This document shows, piece after piece, positions 1 through 9,321 of a DNA stretch of 64,000 bases. The position numbers and the translations under genes are program-made. The notes beneath the pieces are model-generated. The model saw nothing but the letters and a program-made list of their open reading frames with translations, made no database searches and had not been told where the DNA came from. The stretch is taken from contig NC_009767.1 of assembly GCF_000017805.1 (NCBI RefSeq), positions 620,001 through 684,000 on the forward strand, given 5' to 3'. Source of the DNA: Roseiflexus castenholzii DSM 13941 (GTDB lineage Bacteria; Chloroflexota; Chloroflexia; Chloroflexales; Roseiflexaceae). Positions within the stretch are counted from its first letter, which is position 1. The number at the start of each line of letters is the position of its first letter.

Positions 1-24
1 TGCATAAGATGCACTCTTGCTCAA

Positions 25-208
25 CGGCGCGCCCTGGCGTGTGGTACTGCACAAACGCGCGCCAGGGCGCAGCGGGATGCTGAAAGAGGAACCCAACGCA
101 CCCAAAGGCGCACAGGTACAGAGTCCCAGAGAAATATCTTGCATCCTTCGCGCCCTGGCGCCCTGGTGTGAGGAATAGCACGAACGCGCGCCAGGGCGCA
201 GCGGGACG
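25..208. repeat. two copies of a GC-rich hairpin repeat
   Basis: Two related units lie at about 25-77 and 147-208. Each has an 11-bp inverted repeat, GCGCCCTGGCG paired with CGCCAGGGCGC (29-39 with 60-70, and 150-160 with 189-199), followed by a shared CAGCGGGA-type tail. The loops are about 20-28 nt and differ between copies. There is no T-run, so these are not classic rho-independent terminators. They fill the space upstream of the first permease gene; I see no coding region in 1-251. Confidence 0.6.
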
Positions 209-251
209 AAGCAGGCGCAGCAGAACGACATGGGTGTATAGAGAGGCGCGT

Positions 252-1196
252 ATGGCGACGGTTGCTTCCAGAGTGGCGAGTGCGGCGCGCGCGTGGCGTT
301 CGACCTATCGTGTGAGTGACTACTCCAATCTCCTCTTTCTTATTCCGGCGACAGTCTTCTTTGTCGGGTGGCAGATTTACCCGATTATTCGCGTTTTTGT
401 TCTGAGTTTCACCGATTACAAATACCTCGAGCGCAATCCGCCCAATTTCGTCGGGTTGCACAACTATATCAATGCGCTCAACGATCCGTTGTTTCACGTC
501 GGTATGTTGCGCGCATTTGTGTTTACAGTTGTATTTGTGCCGCTTACCATTCTGATCCCGCTGGTCCTTGCGGTGCTGATCGACCGTGTGACGAACCCCT
601 GGCTCTCGTCGTTCTACCGTATCGTGTTGCTCATCCCTGCGGTCATCCCCGGTCCGCTGGTGTTTGTGCTCTGGAAGTGGCTCTTCGACTTTCAGATCGG
701 TCCGGTCAATACCATTCTGGTCGAGTGGCTGGGCATCTTCACCCGCCAGACGGCGCCACAATGGTTGGGAGGCACGCCGCTGTCGCTGCCGGCAGTGATC
801 ATTATGGAAGTCTGGTGGGGGCTTGGGTATCATACCATGTTCTTTCTTGCCGGTCTTGCGGCAGTGCCCAAAGACCTTTCCGAACAGGCGCGCATCGATG
901 GCGCCAATGAATGGCAGCTGTTCTGGCGCGTCATCGTGCCGCGGCTCTTGCCCATTCTCTCAATCCTGGTTGTGCTGCGCTTTGGAACAGCGATGTCGGT
1001 GATCGACGAATATCTGATCTTTGGCGGGTTTCAGCGCACCTCGCCGACGTATACGTGGACGGTGTACATGTACGATCTGGCGTTCCGCATTGGCGACTGG
1101 TTGCAAGGGTACGCCGCAGCAATCGGTTGGCTCGGAGCGGTGGTGATGATGGTGTTTGTGGTTGGGATGCTCTACGTGTTCCGGTCGCGCGACTAG
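252..1196 (+). CDS. sugar ABC transporter permease (MalF-like)
   Basis: Integral membrane subunit of a carbohydrate ABC importer, 314 aa. Hydrophobic segments begin near residue 25, and the cytoplasmic EAA loop that docks on the ATPase is visible near residue 210 (EQARIDGANE, then a conserved Pro). An in-frame ATG exists at 168, but the start at 252 fits the family length and skips a basic, repeat-derived leader. The partner permease begins 15 bp after the stop. No ATPase or binding protein lies in the window for this system; the binding protein may be just left of base 1, and the ATPase is often shared and unlinked. The substrate cannot be told from sequence. Confidence 0.9.
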   Translation: MATVASRVASAARAWRSTYRVSDYSNLLFLIPATVFFVGWQIYPIIRVFVLSFTDYKYLERNPPNFVGLHNYINALNDPLFHVGMLRAFVFTVVFVPLTILIPLVLAVLIDRVTNPWLSSFYRIVLLIPAVIPGPLVFVLWKWLFDFQIGPVNTILVEWLGIFTRQTAPQWLGGTPLSLPAVIIMEVWWGLGYHTMFFLAGLAAVPKDLSEQARIDGANEWQLFWRVIVPRLLPILSILVVLRFGTAMSVIDEYLIFGGFQRTSPTYTWTVYMYDLAFRIGDWLQGYAAAIGWLGAVVMMVFVVGMLYVFRSRD

Positions 1197-1210
1197 AGGG
1201 AGGCATTGCC

Positions 1211-2071
1211 GTGGCTGTGACGATCCAGCGCTATCATCAGCGCCGTTTCCACGCCGGACTCATCGCCAAACATGCGGTGATCAATCTGGGTGTGGTAATC
1301 ATTCTGTTGCCGCTGATCTGGGTGCTGCTCATGTCGGTCAAGTCGCTGCCGGAGTCGTATACGACGAACTTCTGGCCCCGCCAGTTCGATTTCAGCCATT
1401 ACGGATTTGTGCTCACCCGGATTCAAACGCTGCCACAGAATATGTTCAACAGCATTTTCGTGACGCTGGCGACGGTTGCCATCACGACGTTCTGCGCGAT
1501 TCTCGGCGGCTATGCGCTGGTGCACGTCCGATTGCCCGGGCGGATGCTGTTGATCTGGCTGTTGATCGCGTCGCTGTTCTTTCCGACGCGCCTGCTCTCA
1601 CTGATCTCAATCTATGAGATTCAGCGGCAACTTGGATTGCTCAATACGGTCGTCGGGCTGATCTTTCCCTACGTCACGCTGAACCTGGCAGTCAGTATTC
1701 TGATCATGCGCGGAATCTTCGAGCAGTTGCCGCACGAACTGGTCGAAGCCAGCCGCATCGATGGCTGTGGACCGTGGCGCACGCTGTTTCTGGTGCTCTT
1801 GCCGCTCCTGCTCAATGGTATCGTGGTCGTGTCGATGGTCAACTTTGTCGGGGTGTGGGGTGAGTATTTGCTGGCAGTGACCCTGACGAACGATCAGGCG
1901 ACGCGCACGCTGCCGGTGGTGCTGGCATCGGCGCACTCCGGCATGGGGCAGTGGGCGTACCCGCGCATTGCGGCAGTGTATGTGATTGCTGTCACTCCTG
2001 GTATCATTATCTTTGCCCTCTTCCAGCGGCTCTATTTCAAAGGGTTGACGGAGGGCGCGATCAAACTGTGA
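1211..2071 (+). CDS. sugar ABC transporter permease (MalG-like)
   Basis: Second membrane subunit of the same importer, 286 aa. The GTG start at 1211 follows an AGAGGGAGG ribosome-binding site; the open frame upstream of it overlaps the MalF-like gene in another frame and is not real. The EAA loop is visible near residue 179 (EASRIDGCGPWRTLF). Six hydrophobic segments are expected and seen, with the first immediately after a short basic N-terminus. It is followed after 13 bp by the RidA-like gene, so the two permeases and the next three genes probably form one transcript. Confidence 0.9.
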   Translation: MAVTIQRYHQRRFHAGLIAKHAVINLGVVIILLPLIWVLLMSVKSLPESYTTNFWPRQFDFSHYGFVLTRIQTLPQNMFNSIFVTLATVAITTFCAILGGYALVHVRLPGRMLLIWLLIASLFFPTRLLSLISIYEIQRQLGLLNTVVGLIFPYVTLNLAVSILIMRGIFEQLPHELVEASRIDGCGPWRTLFLVLLPLLLNGIVVVSMVNFVGVWGEYLLAVTLTNDQATRTLPVVLASAHSGMGQWAYPRIAAVYVIAVTPGIIIFALFQRLYFKGLTEGAIKL

Positions 2072-2084
2072 GAAGGAGCACGCC

Positions 2085-2822
2085 ATGCAACTGGTTGAGA
2101 ATCCGTCCGGCGGATTCGCCTTTCTGCCCGGCGGTCTGCCCTATTCTGCCGGCGTGGTAGCGCTGCCCGGCTTCGAGATTGTGCGCGCGACGCTCCAGCG
2201 TCCGCTGCCATACCGCGAGGGGTTCGCGCTGATTGACCGCCACCTGGAGATGATCGGACGACCCGCTGCGGCGCTCTGCGCTATCGAGTTGCGCTCTCCC
2301 AAACCGTGGAGTATGGAGGATTTTGGCGTCTTTAATGCCGGGTATCGCGTTGAACTTGAGACGCGCGGCATTCTGCTCGATGGAACCAACCCGGTGGCCC
2401 GCACGAATGTCGCACCAGCCTATGCGCCGCCGGAAGAACCGTCGCTCTATGCCTTCTCCTACACCATTCCCGCATCAGCGGCCGGGCGCACATTCGTCAT
2501 TGCCGGCGCCGGCGATCTCGATGAGCGCGGCATTATTGCCGAAGGGCAGACGTCGCCCGAAGCGATGCGCACAAAAGCAAACTTTGTGATGGATGTGATG
2601 ATGAAGCGCCTGGCTGCGTTGGGATGCGGTATCGATGATGTGACCAATATGGCGGTCTACTCGGTTCACTCGCCGCTCGATTTTGTGACCGATACGCTGC
2701 TCGCGCCGCTTGGGTCCGCTGCGGTTCATGCCTTTCACTGGTACTACAGCCGTCCACCGGTCATTGGGCTGGAGTTCGAGGTCGATATGCGCGGCGTGCG
2801 CCAGGAAGTGCGCCTGTGGTGA
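2085..2822 (+). CDS. RidA/YjgF-superfamily-like protein
   Basis: A 245-aa soluble protein preceded by GAAGGAG. The C-terminal half (about residues 130-245) has the pattern of RidA/YjgF proteins: a beta strand ending FVIAGAGDLDERG, a helix region with EAMRTKANFVMDVM and LAALGCGIDDV, then NMAVYSVH. RidA relatives deaminate enamine or imine intermediates. The N-terminal half could be a degenerate second copy of the fold, but I could not confirm that. Its position between an ABC importer and a dehydrogenase suggests a role in catabolism of the imported compound. Function beyond the superfamily is not assigned. Confidence 0.6.
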   Translation: MQLVENPSGGFAFLPGGLPYSAGVVALPGFEIVRATLQRPLPYREGFALIDRHLEMIGRPAAALCAIELRSPKPWSMEDFGVFNAGYRVELETRGILLDGTNPVARTNVAPAYAPPEEPSLYAFSYTIPASAAGRTFVIAGAGDLDERGIIAEGQTSPEAMRTKANFVMDVMMKRLAALGCGIDDVTNMAVYSVHSPLDFVTDTLLAPLGSAAVHAFHWYYSRPPVIGLEFEVDMRGVRQEVRLW

Positions 2823-2827
2823 TCTGA

Positions 2828-3520
2828 ATGCGCGAGATGGATACGCTGCCTCATTACCATGTTGTGCGTGTGCCGCCGGAATGGTCGACGGGCGATGACC
2901 CCTTTGCATGGGACTGGACGCAGATGCCGGCGATCATGCCATTTGTTCTCGCCGATGGCAGCGGACCGGCGACGCAACAAACGATGGCGCGCCTGGGGTA
3001 TGACTCCGATTGCCTGTATGTGCGGTTTGACTGTGAGGATTGCGACATCTGGGGGACGTACCGCGAGCGCGACGAGCCGATCTACAACGAGGAGGTCGTC
3101 GAACTGTTCATCAGCCCTGGGGCGGAGACGCCGGTAGCGTATTTCGAGTTCGAGATCAGCCCGAATGGCGTCTTTTTCGATGCGCGGATCGGCAATCCGC
3201 ACGAGGATCGCGCCACGCTGCGCGTCGATCTGGCGTGGAATGCCGATGCGCGCTGGTGGGCGCGCCGGGAAGACGCTGCCGGTCGCTGGACGGCGATCCT
3301 GGCGTTGCCATGGCGTTGCCTGACATCCGAGCCGCTGCCGCTTGTCTGGCGCGCCAATCTGTTTCGTATTGAACGTCCGCGCGATGGCGAACCCGAATTC
3401 AGTTGCTGGTCGCCAACGTTTACGACGCCTGCCGATTTTCACAAACCATCCCGCTTCGGGTGTCTGATGCTCGCCGAAGAGTGCCGTGAGAGGATTCGCA
3501 ATGCAGCGATTGAAGAATAA
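2828..3520 (+). CDS. CBM9-like (carbohydrate-binding family 9-like) protein
   Basis: 230 aa, starting 5 bp after the previous stop. It resembles the family 9 carbohydrate-binding beta-sandwich: LGYDSDCLYVRFDCED, then an acidic segment with NEEVVELFISPG and YFEFEISPNGVFFDAR, then NAD-RWW and a C-terminal FRIERPRDGEPEFSCWSP. There is no signal peptide and no attached catalytic domain, so this is a stand-alone, probably cytoplasmic version. Its last 20 bp overlap the start of the dehydrogenase gene, which supports co-transcription. The ligand is unknown; sugar or glycoside binding is inferred from family and neighbours. Confidence 0.7.
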   Translation: MREMDTLPHYHVVRVPPEWSTGDDPFAWDWTQMPAIMPFVLADGSGPATQQTMARLGYDSDCLYVRFDCEDCDIWGTYRERDEPIYNEEVVELFISPGAETPVAYFEFEISPNGVFFDARIGNPHEDRATLRVDLAWNADARWWARREDAAGRWTAILALPWRCLTSEPLPLVWRANLFRIERPRDGEPEFSCWSPTFTTPADFHKPSRFGCLMLAEECRERIRNAAIEE

Positions 3521-4283
3521 AATTGCGCTGATTACCGGCGCCGCGCGCGGCATCGGTCGTGGAATCGCGCTTTGTATGGCGGAAGAAGGCGCTGATGTCG
3601 TCCTCAACGATCTGCCGCCGGGTATGCCGGAGGTGGTCGATGTTCGTTCAACTGCCGCCGAGATCGAGACGCTTGGCAGACGCGCACTGGTCGTGTATGG
3701 CGATGTGGCGAGTCGCGACGCGGTTGAGCGCATGGTCGCCACAGCCGTCGAGCAGTTTGGACGGATCGACATTGTGGTCGCCAATGCTGCATTTTCCATT
3801 CGTGAACTGGTTGTCGAAGCGCAATGGGAGCACGTCCTGCGCACGATTGAGGTGACCCAATTCGGCGTTTTTCACACCTGTCAGGCGGCAGCGCGTCACA
3901 TGGTCGCGCGTGGCGGTCCGGGCAAGATCATCATTATCGGTTCAATCCTCTCGCAGATTCCCCTGCCAACCAGCGCCGCGTACAACATGGCGAAAGCGGC
4001 GGTGAATCAGTTTGCGCCGACGCTGGCTGCCGAACTCGCGCCCTACCGGATCAACGTGAACGTCATCAATCCGGGGTACATCGACACGCCGGGCGAGCGC
4101 AAATTCGCCACCGAGGAGGAATTGCAGCGCGCGGCGCAGCAGATTCCGTGGGGACGCCTGGGCACGCCGCGCGACATCGGGCGCGCGGCGGTGTTTCTCG
4201 CCAGCGACGACGCCGATTACATGACCGGCAGCGCTCTCTGTGTAGACGGCGGGTATCGGGTGGGGATGCGGCTGCCGTCGTAG
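3501..4283 (+). CDS. short-chain dehydrogenase/reductase (SDR)
   Basis: Classical SDR of 260 aa. The N-terminal dinucleotide-binding motif TGAARGIGRG is at residues 12-21, NAAF near residue 95 is the NAG-type motif, and the catalytic Ser...Tyr161-x3-Lys165 (YNMAK) follows GSILSQIPLP. The C-terminus ends with the usual CVDGGY. A GTG at 3486 is in frame, but the ATG at 3501 has GAGAGG at the right distance. It probably oxidises or reduces a sugar or sugar-derived alcohol delivered by the upstream importer (inference). Its stop is only 5 bp from the stop of the convergent polysaccharide operon, leaving almost no terminator space. Confidence 0.88.
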   Translation: MQRLKNKIALITGAARGIGRGIALCMAEEGADVVLNDLPPGMPEVVDVRSTAAEIETLGRRALVVYGDVASRDAVERMVATAVEQFGRIDIVVANAAFSIRELVVEAQWEHVLRTIEVTQFGVFHTCQAAARHMVARGGPGKIIIIGSILSQIPLPTSAAYNMAKAAVNQFAPTLAAELAPYRINVNVINPGYIDTPGERKFATEEELQRAAQQIPWGRLGTPRDIGRAAVFLASDDADYMTGSALCVDGGYRVGMRLPS

Positions 4284-4288
4284 TTCCG

Positions 4289-6235
4289 TCATACGCTCCC
4301 TGCCGTCAGCGCGCGCAGATCGGGGCGCGCCTGCGCCCGATCAGTGTGCAGCATCTCGATGGATGTCGCCTGGCTGCGTTCCACAATAAGGCGCAGCAAG
4401 CGCTGAGTGCGGTGCGCGTCGTCCGCGAGCGCCGCTTCTTCGAGATCGGCGATGAGCGCTAGCACATCGGGCGGCACGAGTCGCCCGGCATGGCGGGCGA
4501 TGAAGATTTTCTCGTGACCGGTGCGATCATACGTTTCGCCGGGCAGGAACAGTTCCTCGTAGAGTTTTTCGCCTGGGCGTAACCCGACGAAGGCAATATC
4601 AATGTCGCGCCCGACCTGCAACCCGGAGAGTTCGATCATGTCGCGCGCCAGATCGAGGATTTTGACCGGCTCGCCCATGTCGAGCGTGAACACCTCGCCG
4701 CCCTGACCAAGCGCCGCCGCCTGCAACACCAGTTGCACCGCTTCGGGGATGGTCATGAAATAGCGGCGCATTTCAGGATGGGTGACAGTCACCGGTCCGC
4801 CGATTGCAATCTGTTGTTTGAACGTCCATACCACACTGCCGCGACTGCCGAGGACGTTGCCGAAACGAACCGCCATGAACGCCCGTCCACTGCGTTTTGC
4901 GGCGTGATGCACCAGCAACTCGGCAGCGCGCTTGCTGCTGCCCATGATGCTGGTCGGATTGACGGCTTTATCGGTCGAAATCATCACGAAGCGTTCGACG
5001 CCGGTCACAATCGAGGCATCGAGCAGGTTGCGCGTTCCGAGCACATTATTGGTGACCGCCTCGACCGGGTTGGCTTCCATGAGCGGCACGTGCTTGTGCG
5101 CCGCAGCGTGGAACACAATTTCTGGACGGTACTGCTCGAATACGGAATGGATCCGTTCGGTAAAGCGAATATCAGCGATGACCGTGCGCAGAAGAGTAGT
5201 GCTGCGCGGAACGCCGGATTCATTGCAGCCGTTGTTCAGCCATTGTTGCAGCTCGTTGTGAATAGCAAAGACGCTGTTCTCACCGTGCCCGAGAATGATC
5301 AGTTCAGCCGGTTCATAGCGCAGCACATGGCGGCAGATTTCGCTACCAATCGAACCGCCGCCGCCGGTGACCATAACGCGCCGTCCACGGATCAGCGCGC
5401 TCACCGCCTGCATATCGGTACTGATCGGTTCGCGTCGGAGCAGGTCTTCGATCTGCACATCGCGGATGTGGTTGACACTAAAGCGTCCATCAACCAGTTC
5501 GGCAAGTCCGGGGATGATTTTCGCGCGCACGCCGGCCCGCTCGCAGATGGACACAATGTCGCGGATCGTTTTTCCGGGAACGCCCGGCATCGCAATGATG
5601 ACCTCATCGACGTGGTGATCGGCGACCAGGCGCGGAATATCGTGCCGATTGCCCAGGACCGACGCGCCGTTGATCCGCACGCCGCGCTTGCCTGGGTTGT
5701 CGTCGACGAAGCCAACGATGATGGTGTTTCGTCGCGCAGTGCGTAGGCTGTGCGCAATCATTGCGCCCGCTTCGCCCGCGCCCATGATCAGCACCCGATT
5801 ACTGCTGTGCTGTGAATGACGCAACGACGATGGGCGAAAGCGCGCCTGCACGCTCAGGCGGGGCAGCGCCGTCAGCGCCATCGCGGGCATGGTGAAAATC
5901 AGCGGAACCGACAATGGCACAACCGGCAAGTGCGGGAACAGCGCGCGCATGAGCAGAACAAGACCTGTCAGCATGATTCCGGCGAACGCCAGCGCAACTG
6001 CCAGCAGGCTAAACTCGTAGAACGACGCATAGCGCCAGTACTGTGCGTACACGCCAACCATCGCAAATGTCGAAGGGACAACGATCAGGGTTATGCCTGT
6101 AAACAGCGCATACGCCCCCCAGTATTCCCTCAGATCGAGACGTTCGAGGCGCAAAGCATATCCGAGAAACGCGGCGATAATCAGCGCCAGTGCATCTATC
6201 CCATAGAAATGAAACGCAGGCATCGAACGCGCCAT
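4289..6235 (-). CDS. membrane nucleotide-sugar 4,6-dehydratase (CapD/WbpM-like)
   Basis: 648 aa. Four N-terminal membrane segments, then a first Rossmann region (GAGEAGAMIA) and the catalytic second one (VTGGGGSIGSE). Downstream is STDKAVNPTSIMGSSKR, which carries the Lys of the catalytic site and shows the replacement of the usual Tyr typical of this membrane-bound family. Such enzymes convert UDP-GlcNAc to a 4-keto-6-deoxy sugar, which an aminotransferase like the one at 6924 then aminates. The ATG at 6235 has a perfect AAGGAGG 7 bp upstream, so the GTG at 6256 is rejected. Last gene of the polysaccharide operon. Confidence 0.9.
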   Translation of the reverse strand: MARSMPAFHFYGIDALALIIAAFLGYALRLERLDLREYWGAYALFTGITLIVVPSTFAMVGVYAQYWRYASFYEFSLLAVALAFAGIMLTGLVLLMRALFPHLPVVPLSVPLIFTMPAMALTALPRLSVQARFRPSSLRHSQHSSNRVLIMGAGEAGAMIAHSLRTARRNTIIVGFVDDNPGKRGVRINGASVLGNRHDIPRLVADHHVDEVIIAMPGVPGKTIRDIVSICERAGVRAKIIPGLAELVDGRFSVNHIRDVQIEDLLRREPISTDMQAVSALIRGRRVMVTGGGGSIGSEICRHVLRYEPAELIILGHGENSVFAIHNELQQWLNNGCNESGVPRSTTLLRTVIADIRFTERIHSVFEQYRPEIVFHAAAHKHVPLMEANPVEAVTNNVLGTRNLLDASIVTGVERFVMISTDKAVNPTSIMGSSKRAAELLVHHAAKRSGRAFMAVRFGNVLGSRGSVVWTFKQQIAIGGPVTVTHPEMRRYFMTIPEAVQLVLQAAALGQGGEVFTLDMGEPVKILDLARDMIELSGLQVGRDIDIAFVGLRPGEKLYEELFLPGETYDRTGHEKIFIARHAGRLVPPDVLALIADLEEAALADDAHRTQRLLRLIVERSQATSIEMLHTDRAQARPDLRALTAGSV

Positions 6236-6249
6236 CCTTTTCCTCCTTG

Positions 6250-6927
6250 CTAACACTCCCAGGGAGTGACGCCAAAGCGCAGAAGATAGTAGAACGTCTT
6301 GAGCAGTTCGCCCGCCACGATACGACGACCTTCAGGATGATGCCACCAGTCGAATGGGGTGTAGGGCGGGTTGCGTGGACCGTCGTAGAATGCCTCGATC
6401 CCTGAACCTGCCAGATGGTGTTTGATTACACACAGTGCGCGCCGACTGTGGGACCAGTCGGTCACAATAATCACCCGTTCGACCTTGCGTTCCCGCGCCA
6501 TTCGCGCAATCTCGCGCCCGTCCGTCCAGGTGCTGTCGGTGATCAATGGCACGAATGCTGCGGCGGGAACACCCTGCTGGATCGCCAGCCGCCGCGCTTT
6601 CTGCACAACGGCGGATCCGCCGGGCATTTCGCCAGTGCGCCAGATTTCGCGCGCCCATCCTTCGCGGTAGAGGTCGATAGCGTGCTGATCGCGCAACGGA
6701 AATCCGCCTCCCAGCACCACAATCGCATCGGCGCGCGCCGTCCGCCCCGGCAACGCCAGCAGACTGCCGAGCGCCGGCAGCCACCATCCGGCGCTGCCTG
6801 CCAGGAGCGCAATCGTTGCAAGGGCTGCTCCGCCAATGCGGACAAACATGCGCCGCGATTGCCGGGATCGATACCCGGAGGTCAGGCGCTCTGGCGAAGT
6901 ATTGCAATCCATCGACCGAATCTTCAT
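6250..6927 (-). CDS. YdcF/SanA/ElyC-family (DUF218) membrane protein
   Basis: 225 aa with one N-terminal membrane segment (near residues 27-48) and an extracytoplasmic DUF218 domain opening with DAIVVLGGGFPLRD, followed by the conserved region near DSTWTDGREIARMA. Family members are linked to envelope polysaccharide and undecaprenyl-carrier metabolism but are poorly characterised. The ATG at 6927 overlaps the stop of the upstream aminotransferase gene as ATGA, indicating translational coupling. The gene slightly overlaps the open frame of the next gene but not its chosen start at 6235. Confidence 0.8.
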   Translation of the reverse strand: MKIRSMDCNTSPERLTSGYRSRQSRRMFVRIGGAALATIALLAGSAGWWLPALGSLLALPGRTARADAIVVLGGGFPLRDQHAIDLYREGWAREIWRTGEMPGGSAVVQKARRLAIQQGVPAAAFVPLITDSTWTDGREIARMARERKVERVIIVTDWSHSRRALCVIKHHLAGSGIEAFYDGPRNPPYTPFDWWHHPEGRRIVAGELLKTFYYLLRFGVTPWEC

Positions 6928-8135
6928 AGCGTGTCCGCCATTTCCTCGCGGGTGATCGCGCACTCCAGGCTCTGGCGCAGCCGTTCGCAGACCATATCCA
7001 CCTGCGCTTCGGTCACGACGCCGGAGAAGGGCAGCGCCAGCGATGTATCTCCCAGGCGCTCGGTGACCGGAAAATCGCCTCGCCTGAAACCGAACCGTTT
7101 GCGATAGAACGGTTGCAGGTGGATTGGCGTGAAGTAGGGACGACTGGGGATGCCTGTCGCTGCCAACTGGCGCATCACTGCATCACGGTTGGCGGGTGGT
7201 TTGATCCGCACCACATAGACGAACCAACTCATCCGGGCGGTCGTTGCGCTAATGATCGGACGCTCGATCAGTTCCACGTCCGCCAGTCGCTCATTGTACC
7301 AGGCGGCGACCTGCGCGCGCTTCGCCAGTAATTCGTGAATGCGCTGCATCTGCGCACATCCCAGCGCCGCACTCAGTTCATCGAGGCGATAGTTGAAGCC
7401 GAGACGAGTATGGTTCAGCCATGCGTCGAAGACGTCGCGCCCCTGGTTGCGCAGGCTGCGTAGCAGCGCCGTCCACACCTCGTTGTTCGTCACGATCATG
7501 CCGCCTTCGCCCGTGGTGATCTGTTTGTTGGGGTAGAAGGCAAAAACGGCGATGTCACCCAGCGTTCCTGCTGGACGGTTGCGATATTCCGAACCCAGGG
7601 CTTCGCATGCATCTTCGATGACCACAAGATTGCGCTGGCGCGCAATTGCGACGATTGGCGCCATATCCGCCGGTTGACCAAAGGCATGCACCGGCAGTAT
7701 CGCCTTTAACCTCCCGTAGCGACTGTTGCGCAACGCCGGGGGCAGCCAGCGGCGCGCCGTCATACCGCCGCGCGCCAGGTCGCCAATGGCGGCACGCACC
7801 TGCTCTGGGTCAATGTTGCCGGTGAGCGGATCGACATCGACGAAGATCGGGATGCCACGTTCATACAGAATGCAGTTGGCTGAGGCAATGAATGAGAATG
7901 GCGTGGTGACCACCAGATCATACTCGGTCACGCCGGCGGCAATGATGCTCAAATGCAAACCGCTGGTGCCGGAATTGACCGCGATGCCATAGCGTGCGCC
8001 GACGAACGCCGCCAGGCGCTGCTCGAACTGCTGCACATACGGTCCGATGCTCAAGACCGGCGTATGCAGAACGTTCAGAATGGCATCACGTTCTGCGTCG
8101 GTCAGGTCGGGTGATGACATTGGCACTGTGTCCAT
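6924..8135 (-). CDS. DegT/DnrJ/EryC1/StrS-family aminotransferase
   Basis: 403 aa PLP-dependent sugar aminotransferase. Visible motifs are the N-terminal PMSSPDLTDAE, VNSGTSGLHLSI, VIEDACEALGSEYRNRPAG (cofactor-binding Asp) and the Schiff-base lysine in FYPNKQITTGEGG. Members transfer an amino group from glutamate to a keto sugar nucleotide. The 4,6-dehydratase in the same operon would supply such a keto sugar, so the pair probably makes a 4-amino-4,6-dideoxy sugar (inference). AGAAGGAA precedes the ATG. Coupled to the downstream YdcF gene by ATGA. Confidence 0.92.
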   Translation of the reverse strand: MDTVPMSSPDLTDAERDAILNVLHTPVLSIGPYVQQFEQRLAAFVGARYGIAVNSGTSGLHLSIIAAGVTEYDLVVTTPFSFIASANCILYERGIPIFVDVDPLTGNIDPEQVRAAIGDLARGGMTARRWLPPALRNSRYGRLKAILPVHAFGQPADMAPIVAIARQRNLVVIEDACEALGSEYRNRPAGTLGDIAVFAFYPNKQITTGEGGMIVTNNEVWTALLRSLRNQGRDVFDAWLNHTRLGFNYRLDELSAALGCAQMQRIHELLAKRAQVAAWYNERLADVELIERPIISATTARMSWFVYVVRIKPPANRDAVMRQLAATGIPSRPYFTPIHLQPFYRKRFGFRRGDFPVTERLGDTSLALPFSGVVTEAQVDMVCERLRQSLECAITREEMADTL

Positions 8136-8221
8136 GCTGTCATTCCTTCTACTAGTATTCGCCGGACGGCGAGCTGATCACCGTGCTCTCCGTTCCTTTG
8201 CCTCTTCTGACGAGCGAAGGA

Positions 8222-9310
8222 TCAGCCGCCAACCTCGCGCGCGCGCCCCGCATCGCACGGCGGCAGCGCGCGGTATGCCGGGAAGTACTCCGCCTCATGC
8301 GGCGGAGAGCATCCGTAGTATTCCGTCCATGCCTGACACAGATCGGCGTACAATGCTGGCTGACAGACGCGCTGATAGGTCGAAAACCGGATGCGCAACG
8401 GCGAGAAACTTGCCTTGAACCGGTAAATGCCGTCGTCTGGTCGGTAGCCGCCCCCCAGAATGAGGCGGCGCTTTCTGTGACGCTGTCCCCACTGAATGGC
8501 GGCGTAGATGATCGCATATGCCGGACGTTGCTGCTGATATTCGATATCCATGCCGCCAAGAAAGTCGTACAGTTCTTCGTCGTCGTAGACATACAGTTTG
8601 GCAGCGATGATCCGACCACGATATTCAGCAAGCAGAAAGAGCGCATTCTCCGGCAACTCCTCGCGGTACGCCCAGAAATACGCAAATGGAAAGAAGTAAC
8701 GAGAGTCGGCATTGCGCCGTTCCATCGTCAGCGTATAGATGCGATGGAACTCGCGCACATCCGCTTCTGTTCGCGCCTCGAAGACGCGCACCCCCTCACG
8801 TTGCGCCCGGCGAATGTTCCACCGGCATTGTTCATTGAAGGAGTGCGACCAGAGATCGTTCTCTGGAAGCGTCAGATCAATCGCCACAATGTCCCGATTG
8901 TAGCGCACCTCATCGGCGCGCAGCAGCCCGGCATGGCGATCCGAGGGATGCAGGTGCGCAAACTCTGCAATGATGCGCTCATCCTCACAGTAGTGGCGCC
9001 ACCGTTCGACAAAGGCGCGTTGAAGGTGGGGCGCCACCTCCCCCAGTCCTGTCGGACCGGTATACTCGGGGGTCAGCGTATCCTGGTATGATGCATAGTG
9101 CTCTGCGAAAGGCAGATTGTTCAGGGGGCGAAGAAAAAAGGGGTGAACAATCCGCCCCTCATGTGATGCCACAACGAACAATCGCGCCGGGCAACCGGTG
9201 TGACGCCGGACGATCCGGGCATATCCGGCGCTGCCGAACACGCTGGCGCGTGCAGGCAATGCCGCCTCCCATGCGTCCTGATCGTCCGCCGTGTACAACA
9301 TTTCCTGCAT
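8222..9310 (-). CDS. FemAB/GNAT-like acyl- or aminoacyltransferase
   Basis: 362 aa. The fold is that of the Acetyltransf_6/FemAB group: an N-terminal GNAT-like half (FVVASHEGRIVHPFFLRP), then CRWNIRRAQREGVRVFEA, then YRGRIIAAKLYVYDDEELYDFLGG and YAIIYAAIQWGQ. Related proteins add amino acids to peptidoglycan bridges or modify polysaccharides; in exosortase-associated loci a FemAB-like protein sits beside the same amidotransferase and ligase genes found here. The ATG at 9310 has GAGGGGG 6 bp upstream. The 86 bp between this gene's stop and the next start are non-coding. Confidence 0.78.
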   Translation of the reverse strand: MQEMLYTADDQDAWEAALPARASVFGSAGYARIVRRHTGCPARLFVVASHEGRIVHPFFLRPLNNLPFAEHYASYQDTLTPEYTGPTGLGEVAPHLQRAFVERWRHYCEDERIIAEFAHLHPSDRHAGLLRADEVRYNRDIVAIDLTLPENDLWSHSFNEQCRWNIRRAQREGVRVFEARTEADVREFHRIYTLTMERRNADSRYFFPFAYFWAYREELPENALFLLAEYRGRIIAAKLYVYDDEELYDFLGGMDIEYQQQRPAYAIIYAAIQWGQRHRKRRLILGGGYRPDDGIYRFKASFSPLRIRFSTYQRVCQPALYADLCQAWTEYYGCSPPHEAEYFPAYRALPPCDAGRAREVGG

Positions 9311-9321
9311 GTCATACCCCC

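Noticed and set aside
2744..3844. 366-aa antisense frame over the CBM9-like and dehydrogenase genes
   Set aside because: High-G+C shadow frame; both + strand genes have clear domains and coupled spacing.
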